This document shows positions 51,041 to 62,600 of a stretch of DNA of 64,000 bases, one piece after another. The stretch spans positions 62,001-126,000 of the forward strand of contig VWYX01001318.1 in assembly GCA_013396525.1 (NCBI GenBank), given 5' to 3'. Both the position numbers and the translations under genes were made by a program. Under the pieces are notes generated by a model. The model made no database searches, had not been told where the DNA came from, and worked only from the letters and a program-made list of their open reading frames with translations. The DNA is from Chaetorhynchus papuensis (taxonomy: Eukaryota; Chordata; Aves; Passeriformes; Rhipiduridae). Each line of letters starts with the position of its first letter. Position 1 is the stretch's first letter.

Positions 51041-51979
51041 AAATTAGCTGCTTCTTCGGCAACAAAAAAGAGAACTTGCTCTGAAATCATTCTCCCGGTG
51101 GAAAATGAGGAAAGCTTTGTATACACTCTGTCTAGAATGAGCCCCTTTACACTCATAAAGGCTTTAGAGGCATTTTGGGGCTTCTGCCCATGTTTGTACT
51201 ACTTTCCCAGTACCACTGTTGTAAAGTATTACATTAAAAGCCAATGTCTGTACATCAGAACGAGTTGGTAGCATTGGTGAACTTCATTTTATTTTGCTTT
51301 ATTTCTCCCCCTCAAATCTTGTTGAGTTGTCAGAAAGCCTTGCCCTCTTTCCTTGCCACTGAAAAAGAAAATCTCAAGCAAAGTATGTAATATCAAATTA
51401 TACATGACACTGAATGTACTCTGACAAGTCATGGTAATAAATTGAAGTTCTAGATGGGAGAGCCCAATGACAGCAATGCTTTGAGAAAACCCAGTGCACA
51501 GATCTAGTTTAAGTCAAGGAAATTCTGAAAGAGAGGCCCTAAGGATTATCCATCTTCCCTCCTATAATAGATGCTTCTGAATTCTGCTTATTGGAAGAAA
51601 TAAATTTTGATTTAGGCATTCCAGCACTTGCGAAGTGTATGTATGACAGAGCTGAAAGAAGATGAGGAATTGCACATTGTTTGAAGGTCTTGGAGGATAT
51701 TCTGAACTGTAGAACTGAAGTTTTCTTAAAATTCCTGCCAGTGCTTGGAAAATCCACTGTAGTACTTGTAAGTTTAAATTATTTTGATGGTTAGAAATAT
51801 CTGCTTCCTTTGAACTCTTCTTTTCAGTTTAATTTAAAAATATATAGAAACCGTAGGGAGGAGAATACGGCTCCATGGCAAGATTAGATAAAGAGGCATT
51901 TATAACAGGCCCATGTCTGTGACCTAAGGTTCTGCAAGATATGATTTATAGCTTGGAGGTGTTTTCCTCCTGGTCCTTA

Positions 51980-51997
51980 CCACCACCACCACCACCC
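51980..51997. repeat. Short (CCA)n trinucleotide repeat
   Basis: About five CCA units followed by a short C run, at the edge of a CpG-richer patch. Confidence 0.7.
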
Positions 51998-52014
51998 CCG
52001 CTTCCCCACCAAAA

Positions 52015-52255
52015 AGTCGGTGAGTGCAGTAGAACCCGTGTCCCTGTGGCAGCCACGTGCAGTTTCCACTCACAGCTGAGGATGGCCCTCTGGGACAGCA
52101 TCTCGGCACTGTGTTCATGGCCCAAATGGGATGTGCGTGCATCAGCCAGCGAGGAGTCATGTTATTTGTGACAGACACCTCGGCCCACCCGCTCAGGACA
52201 GCGCCCAAGCGCTGCTGAGCATCCCTGCTGCTGCCCCAGGTCACCTTCCTCCCCT
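52015..52255. promoter_or_regulatory. CpG-dense patch in intron 3, possible regulatory element
   Basis: About 10 CpG in 240 bp amid CpG-poor intron, with a CACGTG E-box at 52054-52059. It lies about 1.3 kb upstream of exon 4. An open frame crosses it on each strand but neither shows a family motif. A decayed GC-rich repeat is an alternative explanation. Confidence 0.25.
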
Positions 52256-52785
52256 GAAATTTGTAGGAGATAAAGCGTGGGACAAGGATCTCCTCCCAAC
52301 TCTGTAGATTTTCAATCAAATTGCAACTGTCATGGTTTGCATTTGTTGTAGTGCTTTTCTTCAGATAAATTTAGCTCTGAAATAAAGCTCTAAATTCCGT
52401 ACCCCAAGGCATGAACAATTTGAGCTGTTTGTTGCTCAGTGCAGATATGAAAATGGCTGAAGTATAGGTCTGTGTATATACACACACACAGAGGCAAACA
52501 TATATCCATAATAAAAACCGCATAAAAGTAGACAGTGTTTAGCTGGAAAAGATCTGCCAGTACTTGCAATAGTGATGTTAAATTATGTTCCCTGTTTGAA
52601 TCCAGTCTTACAAGGATAGACCAGTTTGAAATTGGATTTGGTTCTGGACACAGGAGAGAAGGGTAATTTGTAGCGTGTTATTAGCTGAAACTAAACTACA
52701 GACAGCAGAATTAATTCATTTGCATACACTTCAATGTTTGTTTCAAATGTATGGATGAAAATAGCTTATTTACTCTATTCTCCAA

Positions 52786-52816
52786 GTGTGTGTGTGTGTC
52801 TGTCTGTGTTTTTTTT

Positions 52817-52857
<41 letters not shown>

Positions 52858-52860
52858 ATT
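52786..52860. repeat. Compound (GT)n-T-(TA)n-(GT)n microsatellite
   Basis: Seven GT units, ctgtctgtg, a run of T, about ten TA units and about eleven GT units. It sits about 650 bp upstream of exon 4. Such compound tracts are highly length-variable. Confidence 0.95.
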
Positions 52861-53504
52861 TATGTTATTTTTTTCTTTCCAGGACTTTACTGACTGTTGG
52901 TGATAAGTATAATTTGTGTTCTCCACTTCAGTGGAGGACTTTTTAATATTTAGTATTTCTTGCACTCGGAATCAGTTTAGCATCCACTCATTCCCCATGT
53001 TTCTGAAGGGTAGCCTTGTGGCATGAGTGTATCTTGCTGTTGTTCCTAAGGGCGTATGCCCCACAGTCCTAGCATTCCTCTTGGGGAGCAGGTATTTATT
53101 TATGTTGTAGCTGGGTCTCATTAATTATTTGCTGTCTATGTAAAACACTCTCCAATTATACCACCAGGTACCTGTTGTTAAGCTTCATTTATCTTTGCCT
53201 TCACTGTGCTTTTGCCATAGCAAATTCTCTTGCATCCCTGAGAGCTGCTGTTTATTCCCTAGTACCTGAAGTTTTACAGTCTCCTGACCTGATTTTCCCA
53301 AACATCTTTATATAGAGTGATAGGTACTCCTCAACTTTCTGTTCTTCTCCCAGCTCACGTCGCCATAGCTGCAAGAAAAGACAGCCAGTGGGACATACAA
53401 TTTAATAAAGACTCTATTGTATTTTTATTCTTTAGGGGAGACATCATTTTCTCAACCATTAATTGCAATGCTGTCTTTATAAATCTTGTTCTCTTTTCCC
53501 ACAG

Positions 53505-53617
53505 GATTTGCAAATAGAGCGAGAGAGGACCGTATATAACATTTCTGGTGGCTGCACAGCTCTAGTGGTGGTGTATTTATTGGGGAAGCTTTACGTGGCA
53601 AATGCTGGTGATAGCAG
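53505..53617 (+). CDS. PPM1H: PPM1H coding exon 4 (A-N-A-G-D-S-R motif)
   Basis: A 113-nt exon beginning on a codon boundary after ttcccacag (AG 53503-53504) and ending AG|gtaagt, so the last Arg codon is completed by the next exon (phase 2). The 37 full codons encode DLQIERERTVYNISGGCTAL, then a hydrophobic beta strand VVVYLLGKLYVANAGDS. SGGCTA and ANAGDSR are canonical PP2C motifs. The Asp of GDSR (53610-53612) is the 36th residue here. Counting from the exon 3 His as residue 153 places it at exactly 288, the Asp used in human PPM1H substrate-trapping mutants, which supports both the identity and the exon joins. Differences from recalled human sequence are conservative (TV for SS before YNISGG; VVVY for IVIC in the strand). 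The next exon, expected to begin with a hydrophobic A-I-I-like strand, was not found before the end of the window. Confidence 0.96.
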
Positions 53618-56600
53618 GTAAGTGTGTTGTCTCCCCATCTAATCCTTCACCCCAAACTCCCCAGGCCTGGTGTTACTGAGTTCCTTAAAAGCAGACAGTA
53701 TCACAAGATTCTGTTTCTTGGCTGGACACTTAGCACTTCTCACAGAAATGAATGCAAGTGCCAGGGATAGAGTAGCGGTGGTTGCAGCCAGGGAGAATTC
53801 TGGTCCTGTAGCACTTTCTGAATGACTTGATGGTTGCAGAGAAGTGGAAAGGTGCTAAAAAGCCATTGAAATGGAAGAGATGTTGGGCGTGTAGTAGAGT
53901 TGTGTGTTGAACGCTGACAAGGTGACTGCATCCAGAACAGCTGGTAGGGCTGCATTTGTTCCGTAGGAAGTCCTGTGTCTCCTGCTGCCAGGCTTAGTCT
54001 TGATAGGCCATTTGGCTTTCAGTTTTTCATGTAGTTGAAGGTAGTGATCGGTAAGCAAATAGCTGCTGCTCCTGCATTGGGGGCAGAGAAGAGGGACACA
54101 GACTATCACAGTATAGGGTTTTTGCTTTTCCTGTTCTAGCTCGTGTACTTGTACATTTCTCAGAATTGAATGCTGTTGCTCAGGAGCTGTTGCTTTGTTT
54201 TATTTTGAAGTTGGATGCTTGAAGACTCGTGATAAGAAGCTTTTTCTTTGTCTTCTGATGTTGCTGAAGATAGGGGCATACTGGAAATCTCTCACTTGCA
54301 TACTTTCCCCATCTCTAACTCTGCCCTTACCACCATTGGAGAGAGAAAATTAGGCTCTTCTTGCAAGACTTCAGACTTTGTGTTTCTTTTGGCAGTGCAC
54401 TGTATAAACAGGACAGGGAGAATAATTCCCATGTGATATGAACTGCTGTTGTATGGTGTTCATTAACAGCCGAGTAATTAACGTCTGCAAAGGTATTGAA
54501 CCATGTTGTCTTTAGGTGAAGACTGCTATGGTTATGTGCTTGTGTTTAAGGTTTGTGCACACACAGTTCGTGTTTGTAGTGTGTACACCCATGTACTTAC
54601 AGAGACAACACTCAAAAGTGAAGGGTTTTGTAGCTTAAACCTAAGATTTTTATTGCCTCTTGCTGGTTTAAACTGTGTAGGAAGTCAGATAAATCCTTTG
54701 TGCATAAAATTCCTGTCTTTTCACCTTGGTGACTGTTTTTAAGATGCTAAATTTGCTGTATATGTTGCAAGTTGCATACCCAGTTCCTACTGACAAGTGA
54801 CATATTTGAATGTCCTTTTTGCATCAAGTGTCAAGTGAGCCCTCACATGGTAGCTGCATACATGTTTGAAGTGATCACCTATCTCGTCAACAGAACCACT
54901 AGCTGAATGACCTTCTATCTCTTCTGCCATTAAATTAGAAATAATCATGTTTTCTTGTGCTATTGTGCTTGAAGTACAGTTGAGTCCGAGTTGGCTAATT
55001 TGCTTTATTGCCTCTTAAAAGTGTGCTGTGTAAAACTGGCCATGCAGGACTTACTTCTGAGTAGCCTAGTACTTCTAAGATCTTTGTTCCTAAATGACTG
55101 GAACTGGCCACTTCCAGTTCCCTCAGGATTCCTCCTGTGCTCCCTGAGAGCAGCCTCAGCTCAACTGCAGCCTCCGATACCCAAGGGCAAGACAGTCCTG
55201 ATGGCAGTGATCTGCAGTGGGTGCCAGAGTATTGATGTAACTGTAGTTAAACATACTAAATCTTCAAGGAGTTTTGCATGTTCATTAAGTCCACCCAAAA
55301 TATCTCTTCAGAAAAAGAGGGAGAGCAGGAATCAGAAGGGAAACCATCAGCGAGACTGGGTGTTGTTTGAACCAGGATTCAAATTCTCATTCCTAATATC
55401 TTGTAGGTAATAAAGTCCCTTCAGATTCAAAACAGTTTGTTTTTGCACTTTCCAAATGGACCTCACAGAAGATCTCTCTAATGCTGAGGAGAATTATCCC
55501 AAAATTTTTCATTTTCAGATAAGTCCATCCCTCGACTTTCCTAGTTCAAAAGAAATTTTAAAGCTTTAAAGTGTAGATCAGTTGGTCTGGGTCTCTCTCC
55601 CAACAAATCCCCTCTTTCCCACTTACAGGGAAAAAACAGCTATTGCAAAACATCCGAGTTGCTGTCATGACAAAAAGGACATTTTAGGACTAGACAAGCC
55701 ACTGAGGTTGTCTGCCCACTGCCAGGGTGCACAGTGCATTCCTGTATTTTGAAGAGCCCAGTTATGTAGTCAAGAAATTTTACTTCTGTTAGTTGGAAAA
55801 ATATGTTCCTTTTTGCTGTCTCATGCCTCATGTGGTCAACTTTGTGGTTTGTACACATAAAAGGGAGGGCAATGAGAAATACAGTAAGGAAACTACTTAA
55901 AGAAATGTTTATCTGCTTTTGAGAAGAAGGGTGGGTTTGTTTTTTCACTCAGACAGGGGACTTCTTGTTGCTGTGGGAACTAGATGCCGGAACCCTAAGT
56001 TCTTAGTTCCTCTACTCATTTGTGCCTTTCCGCTCTCCTCATTCTTCTGTCTCTGCTACCCCACTGGAAAAAGCCTGCAAATAAATCAAGTTTAATTTCC
56101 CACAGATAGGAGTCTGTGAGAGAAGATTTTGTGTGGGAAATAAACATTTTGGGTTCATGCAAACCTCAGTTATACTGCCTCCCCCCAGGTGAAGGTTACG
56201 TTTTATAATTTCAGAAAACTTCAAAACAGCAGAAGCTTTTAAAGGTGGATTTTCAACAGCTTCTGCTGTTGGAGGACCAAGGTATGTGCAACAAAGTGTT
56301 CCTATCACAATGAGACTAAGGAAACGTTAAGTGTGAGACTTGAATAATAATGTACTGTGTGGTGCCAGCTATACCTCAGACTTATGTCTGTGGTATTCAG
56401 TTTATCCACCAAAGCTTCTCAAATCTAATCATTTCATGCCACGTACCCTGGCAGTGTTGTATAGCAGCTGTCCTTTTGTAGTTGATGTGTAATTACATCA
56501 TGAAAAGACTTTAATTACCATATTACTAAATTACCAGCCAGCAATCCTTTCAGGTTCAGCCCTAGCTCACTTCTGTATGGACTATTAGGCTTCTCCAAGC

Positions 56601-59600
56601 TGAACACTTTTGGTTGGTGTAAAAGGGAGGAAAAATTGTGCTAATTGTAGGTTTTGTTATGAACTATTATTGAGCTTGATGTTATGGCATCACTAATGTC
56701 AATGATATAATTAAACTTCTGCTAACGATGCAATCACAGTTCTGTAATAATTATATGTTAACTGCACATGATACCAGAACCCTACTAAAAATGAGGTGAT
56801 GTATTCAGAGCCTGATAAAAACAACTTGGAAGGAACTGCTTTCATTCTCTAATGGCTTATCTGATCATTCTTGGACTCTGCCATAAATATACCTACTTGT
56901 ACAGTCAAAATTCATATCTGAATATCAGCCAAAGCTTTTTCTAATGTTTCTTTCTCTCTCTTTCTTCTTTTCAGTGATTAGCATTGTCCATGCAAGGTTA
57001 TCTGATTAGGAACTGATAATGCTATAGTCAGCTATCCAATATATAGTGCTTTTTTTGTGAACATCGAGGCGCTGTTTTTTGCTTACCAGCATGACATATT
57101 TGCTATGAAAACTAGGCCGTTGGAATAGCTGCTCGTTTTTTCTTTAATTTTTTTTAATATGGAATAGTAAATCTGCTCTGGTCATTGTTTTAAATAGTGT
57201 TGTTCAATACTATATTGCTAAAGTGACTTTTACTTCTAAACTGCCATAACACGCCTTGTTAATCTCAGTTCTTTTTAGTTTTATGCTCTTTATTAGGATG
57301 TTGTTTTATAGCTACTGATGAAGCAGTTGTAAAGCAGGGACTTAATGTTTTTACTGATTAGTGCCCAATTATTGTATAGCCTCATGCAACATAACATTTG
57401 TCCAATATCACTACAATGACTGTAATGCAATATGATCATATTATCTGTCTTTGGCATGAGCACTGTTCTGGCTTTTGTGTTGTCTGGTTAAGGAGCTGCT
57501 CAGAGACTGCAGGCGCTTCCATTTTGTGCTGTGCTTGGAGCCATGTAGGGTAGCTGTGCCTTTGTCATTATACAAGAAGCAGAACATCACAAGTTGATTT
57601 GACTTTTCCATACACCCTGAAACCCTCACTAAATCTGCAAATGGGTTCTTGGGCTTTTTTTGATTTATTGGCAGAACATGGCATCAAAGCAAAGAGCCTG
57701 ATGTTTCGAAGGCTTCACGGACTTGCAGGGTCACTGAATTTTTTTGCTTTGCTTCATCAGCTCTTTTTTATCATCTTTTTGCCTCCTTGCTTTTGCTCCC
57801 CAGTACTTATGTTTTCAGGGCATATTCACACTCTCCTTGAACATACATCCTCATGTCCAGAATAGATTTTCTCCTCCTTTTTGCAAGTGTAAAATTAATG
57901 CTAAGGCATTTGGGCTTATTAAATGGTAGGAGTTCATTGAGTGAATATTTTTGTGGTTGTTTTGCATGAGTGCAGATAAAGTAACTTCATTGGTACTTCA
58001 AGAGACCAGGCGTGGGAGAGTGTGTTTATAACACAGTCTTCTCCCAGTGTAATAAAATAGTGAATTGAAAATTGAATTTGTTTACCATTTAAGTTCTTTA
58101 TGGATTTGCTGCTTGTGTTGAAGCTTACTACATTTATAGTTCCTCTTCTTTGTCATGGTGCTTGTCAGCTGCTTCCCTCATGGTTAGTTCTCATTATAGG
58201 AAGTGAGATTTGGGGGCTTAATTTGTTTTTGTGAAGTAAATGAGAGGGGCATGGAAACAGCTATGTGTCTGCTGACTGGCAGTGTAGCTTAAACAGAATT
58301 TCTGAGAAGTCAGTATTGATGATTCTGAGCCATTTTTGTGGTTCATGGTATCTGACCTCTTCCTCGAGGCAGTCCAGCAGTGTTGTTTTTGCCAGAAGTG
58401 CTAACACTGTGTAAGGATGGAAACTAAAAAGTGTTCTTATATATTGCTATTGTAGAACTAGTTTACTTTAGTCTTTGGTTTACTGTTTTTCTGGGAAGCT
58501 TTAATTTTCTGTTTTTCATAACTACTCATCTTCTGATCTAAATGGCGTGTATTTCCCCTGTTTTCTGTGAGTGGTCTGCCTAAGCCCTCTCTTGTCTTCT
58601 TACATTTGTGTCTACATAAACAACAATGACTGTGCTTCATACTAGAGACTTGTAGGTCTCTAGAGGAAAGACTAACTCAGTTACTAAGCTTCTCCAGTCT
58701 GCGGTATTTGGAAAAGTGTTCTTTCTCCTGTCTTCTCGTAAAAATGGGGCAAAGAAAGTTGCAAAACTGAACAACACACAGGGGCCATGCAATCGGTAGG
58801 GATTTCTCTTCATCCTCTGAAGTTCTCGTTCCTCCAAATTCTCAAAAGATGCCTCTCCAGAGGCAAGAGCAACACTTACAGTTTGTATTTTGGCCAATCT
58901 GTGGTACATCACCTTTTTAGGTTATTATTAATTCTGTGACAGAATCACTTGAAAATAAAAAATGTTAGATCATTTCAGGGCAACAGACAACCTAAGTCTG
59001 GTTTGCTCACAGGTCTGTGTAGTGAGGAGAGACTGAATTCAAAGCAAAGCAAGTCTCTGCCATGTACATTCTCCTTCAGTGACTGCAGTTTGTTAGGTGG
59101 AGAAGTCAGATCCTGACTAGCCCAAAATGTTGGAAAAGATTAGCCACGTTCAGGAGACATGGCCATGTCCTCTCTCTCTCTCTGTTCGCTCTGTCTCTTT
59201 TTCTTAGAAGCATGATTTGCAGGCCTGCAGAAAGCTCTTCTCCCCTTTTCCTGCCTGGCCTCCTTCCAGGGAGAAGCAAGAGCACAAAATTCATTGGAAT
59301 AACAGCAGCATCAGATACTGCAGGATTTTGTGCTGGGTGAAGCTTTTGAAGGCACTTCAAGAAACACTTAAGGCAAGGTGTGAAGAAAAGGTGTCGGATC
59401 AGAAAGAAGTAATTTCACTCAAAGGACAGTGCTAAGGAAAAGCATTTTCTAGTTATCCAGTGGATGACAAGTTCCAGGTTACTGGGATGTCATATCCAGC
59501 ACTGACTTGGTAAAAATTATTCATTTGATACTAAATGTTTGTAGGCTTTGAAGACAAAACAAATGTCCTACTTCTTTTTCAGACTCTTGTTTTTCCTGGG

Positions 59601-62600
59601 AGAGCATAAGCCTTAGCAATACCTAAGGCAATTAGCAGGTATTGAAGCCATTGTAAACATTTTCAGTGAGGGGTACATTCAGTTAAATCTTTGGTCCTAA
59701 CCACACGGACATTATCTTATGCTGCAGATAATGAGGAAGGAGAAAAGTTTTGGCTATTCGAGTAATACCAGTAAACTGTAAAGTAACAGTTCATTGGTAT
59801 TGGTTTCCAGGAATAAAGAAATCTATTAACTTTAATTCTCATTGAGTTTCAGCCTTTAAAACAAAGAAAGGAAAAAAAAAACCCTCCAAACAAACTATCT
59901 TTTTAATCTGTGCCTTTGTAGCTGACCACAGAGACATGCAAGTTCTTCACTGCTGTGTTGCAGGGCCAGGGCCAAGGCATGCAAAGCAGACGGGGCACCT
60001 TGGTTCTCTAGCTCCCATCTGTCCTTTGGGAGGGGAGCCAGAGGGAACACCCCAGGCTTGTTTGGTGAATGTTTCAAAGTCTGCTGTGGTCCTTACTAGG
60101 TTGAAAAGCTTTTCAAGTCAGCAGCAGCTATGCAATGCCACTTGAGCCCTGCTCCTGAGACTTTTAGTGATGGCTCTGGTCACTTCTGTGTGGGTGAATG
60201 AAGCAGAGCTTGGGTAAAAATTCACGGATGAAGAGCAGGCAGAGAGCATGACTTGCAGTGTGCTTTTACATCTCGATCCAGCTCATTCCAATATCCTGCA
60301 ACTGGTACTGAGTTAAGCAGAAAAGGTGAGATCAAAGTAGGTATGACTTTAGGTGCTAAAATTCATTCTTTCTTTGTCAGTGGTAAGACAGTGAAGAGCA
60401 GAGAGGTAAAAAATCCTTACTTCTTCCATCTTGCATGGACAGCCATATCCCAGCCTTATTACTGGCAAAATAAACACTGGCTTGCACAGCAATGCCTTCA
60501 TCTACTAAGTCCAGGTTTAGTTGCCATAGTAACTTGTCTTGGGGATGAATGTGATATCCTGGACAGCAGGGAAAAAGACTTTGATTCCACAGATACCAGT
60601 CCTGAGGCTCAGAGCTGGCCACAGAGACATGACTGCACTTCTTTGATCATTTCCCTGGCATGGCCTGAGTAATTGGTGGCATGGTGTTCAACCGTGATAC
60701 AGAAATGTGGTGGTCTGTCATCACTGCAGCCTTGTACTTAGCTGTGTTCAGATGAAGAATACACTGAAATCATTTGGGCAAAATTAATCCTAAGAGGGCT
60801 GTAAATCTCCAACCTAAGGCTATTGGAGCCAACGGTGGGCAGTTTTTGTGTGCTAGTAGTGTCACTATAAACTGACTTGTAATAGCTTTCTAGCTGCCAG
60901 CTGAAGCCCTTTCTGAAAGATTGATGTGTTGAGATGTAAACCTCCAGGAGAGTACACACAATTAATTACAGAGCATTTTAGTTTAGTTCATTCACATTTG
61001 GGTTAGTACTACTGGAGCTGGAGTAGACAATACTAGGAGTGTATAGGTAAACTTATAAAGTCACTACTGATTCAGTAGCAAAAGTTACTTTCACAGTTAG
61101 GCAAACAAGAACACTGCACTCAGATAGCCAGTGCCATCGCATTAGTGATGGGGTGGGCATAACAAAAATATATATAATTAGCCCTAAAATGAAACACTGT
61201 TAATAAAGCCAAGTGCTAATAATAACTCCATACTTAGATTTCATCAGTCAGTCAATATGCTTGAGGACCTAAACTAGAGCAAGGAATTCATGGCAGAGTC
61301 CCGTGGGAATGGAACTGCAGCCTACTAGAGAGGCACTGACAACTAGAAGCATACTGCTCCAGGGGTCAAAAATGATGGGGCAACCTGTCTTCTCCAAGCT
61401 GTCTCCTCTGTGGACAGCCTGCAAGCTCAGCATTACATGTAACTTGAAACTGTACAGTAGTGATGCAGAAACAGCAGAAGTCAATTAGTTCCATTGTTGA
61501 TGACATCCAGGTGTTTGTCATGGTTAGATGCAATATATAGGGCAGAGGGAGGCTGCCAGTAGTAGAAAATCCCTTTAACTGCTGCTTACTAAGTTGTTAG
61601 TGAATACATGAGATGGAATACCAGATCAGTTCTAAAAATTCTGATTTCTGTTAGTTTTTGGTGGCAGTAAGAAAAATACTGACTGGTTCAGGTGCTACTG
61701 TAGATGAGAAGTAAGCCCTTCCATGGAAATCTATGTTATTCTGCTTAGAGAAACAGCTTTTGTTTGCCTATTTGTGGTCCTTTATTAAAAATAATACAAT
61801 TAATTCATTAAAATCAGACCACCAGAACAGTGGCTTTAGAGTATTTCAGCAACCTCATTGTGCCCAGAGGCCTTCTCCAAAGGCATCACTAAATAAGCAC
61901 TAGAAATATAAATATGAATGAGTCAGGTAATTGAAAACAGCGTAAAGCTGTACATGTGTGTGCAGGAACAGGAACAGCTTGTGTGCTTGCAGGTGTCTCT
62001 GAAAGACAACTTTCAGGGAGGTTTTCAGGGTCTAGATTTCATAATTTCTTTCTCTGCTTCTTTTCAAAGGCAGGAGGAGGTTCTTGTCTTGCCGCGGGAG
62101 AGGTATGGCGTGCTTGGCTCCATGCTGCGGCAAAGACACGAAGAAAGGACCGTGAATGAAATACTTGGGAATGCCCAGTCAGTGTCCTAGTGGAGCAAGG
62201 GCTGCACTTGGCAGTTGTGCTGCTGAGGTACTAACCCTTGGAGCAGCCAGGGTGGCTGGCAGTCTGCAAAAAGCCTTAGCAGAAGTTTGGGAGTGATCTT
62301 CATTGTTCCAGCAGGAAATGCCAGAGCACGCTTCTGTAGGAAATTACTTTTGCAATACTTCACCATGGCAAGTTCTCACACCTTTTATTGGCTTGAGGGA
62401 GCTGAAGTTCCCCCAAGTGATGAATGAAAGTGTCTGAGCAGCCTGCTATATAACCCACAACGTAACATGAAACTACATTGTCACAGGAAGAGCCACAAGC
62501 AGGGAGAGTCTGCTCCCACTTAAAATTGGCTTTGTTCAGCTGAAGGAAAAATGATCCAGTGTTTCTATCCTGTCACAACATTTCTGTGAACAGGCTCATG

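Larger units (their letters stand above)
46473..53504 (+). other. PPM1H: PPM1H intron 3
   Basis: A 7,032-bp intron (including an unsequenced 213-N gap of nominal length) between exons 3 and 4, donor gtatgt, acceptor cccacag, phase 0. It contains a CR1 copy, a GC-rich segment around the gap, a CpG-dense patch near 52.1 kb and a compound microsatellite. If retained, translation from exon 3 would stop after about 24 codons. Confidence 0.9.

Noticed and set aside
50468..51042. Open frames of 140-176 codons on both strands across the assembly gap
   Set aside because: They are kept open by translating N; the flanking residues are GC-rich filler with no recognisable domain.
54991..55410. 139-codon + strand open frame
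   Set aside because: Leucine/serine-rich chance translation, no motif, not joined to PPM1H by a convincing acceptor.
60253..60672. 139-codon + strand open frame
   Set aside because: No recognised family; it does not resemble PPM1H downstream sequence and shows no clear splice context.
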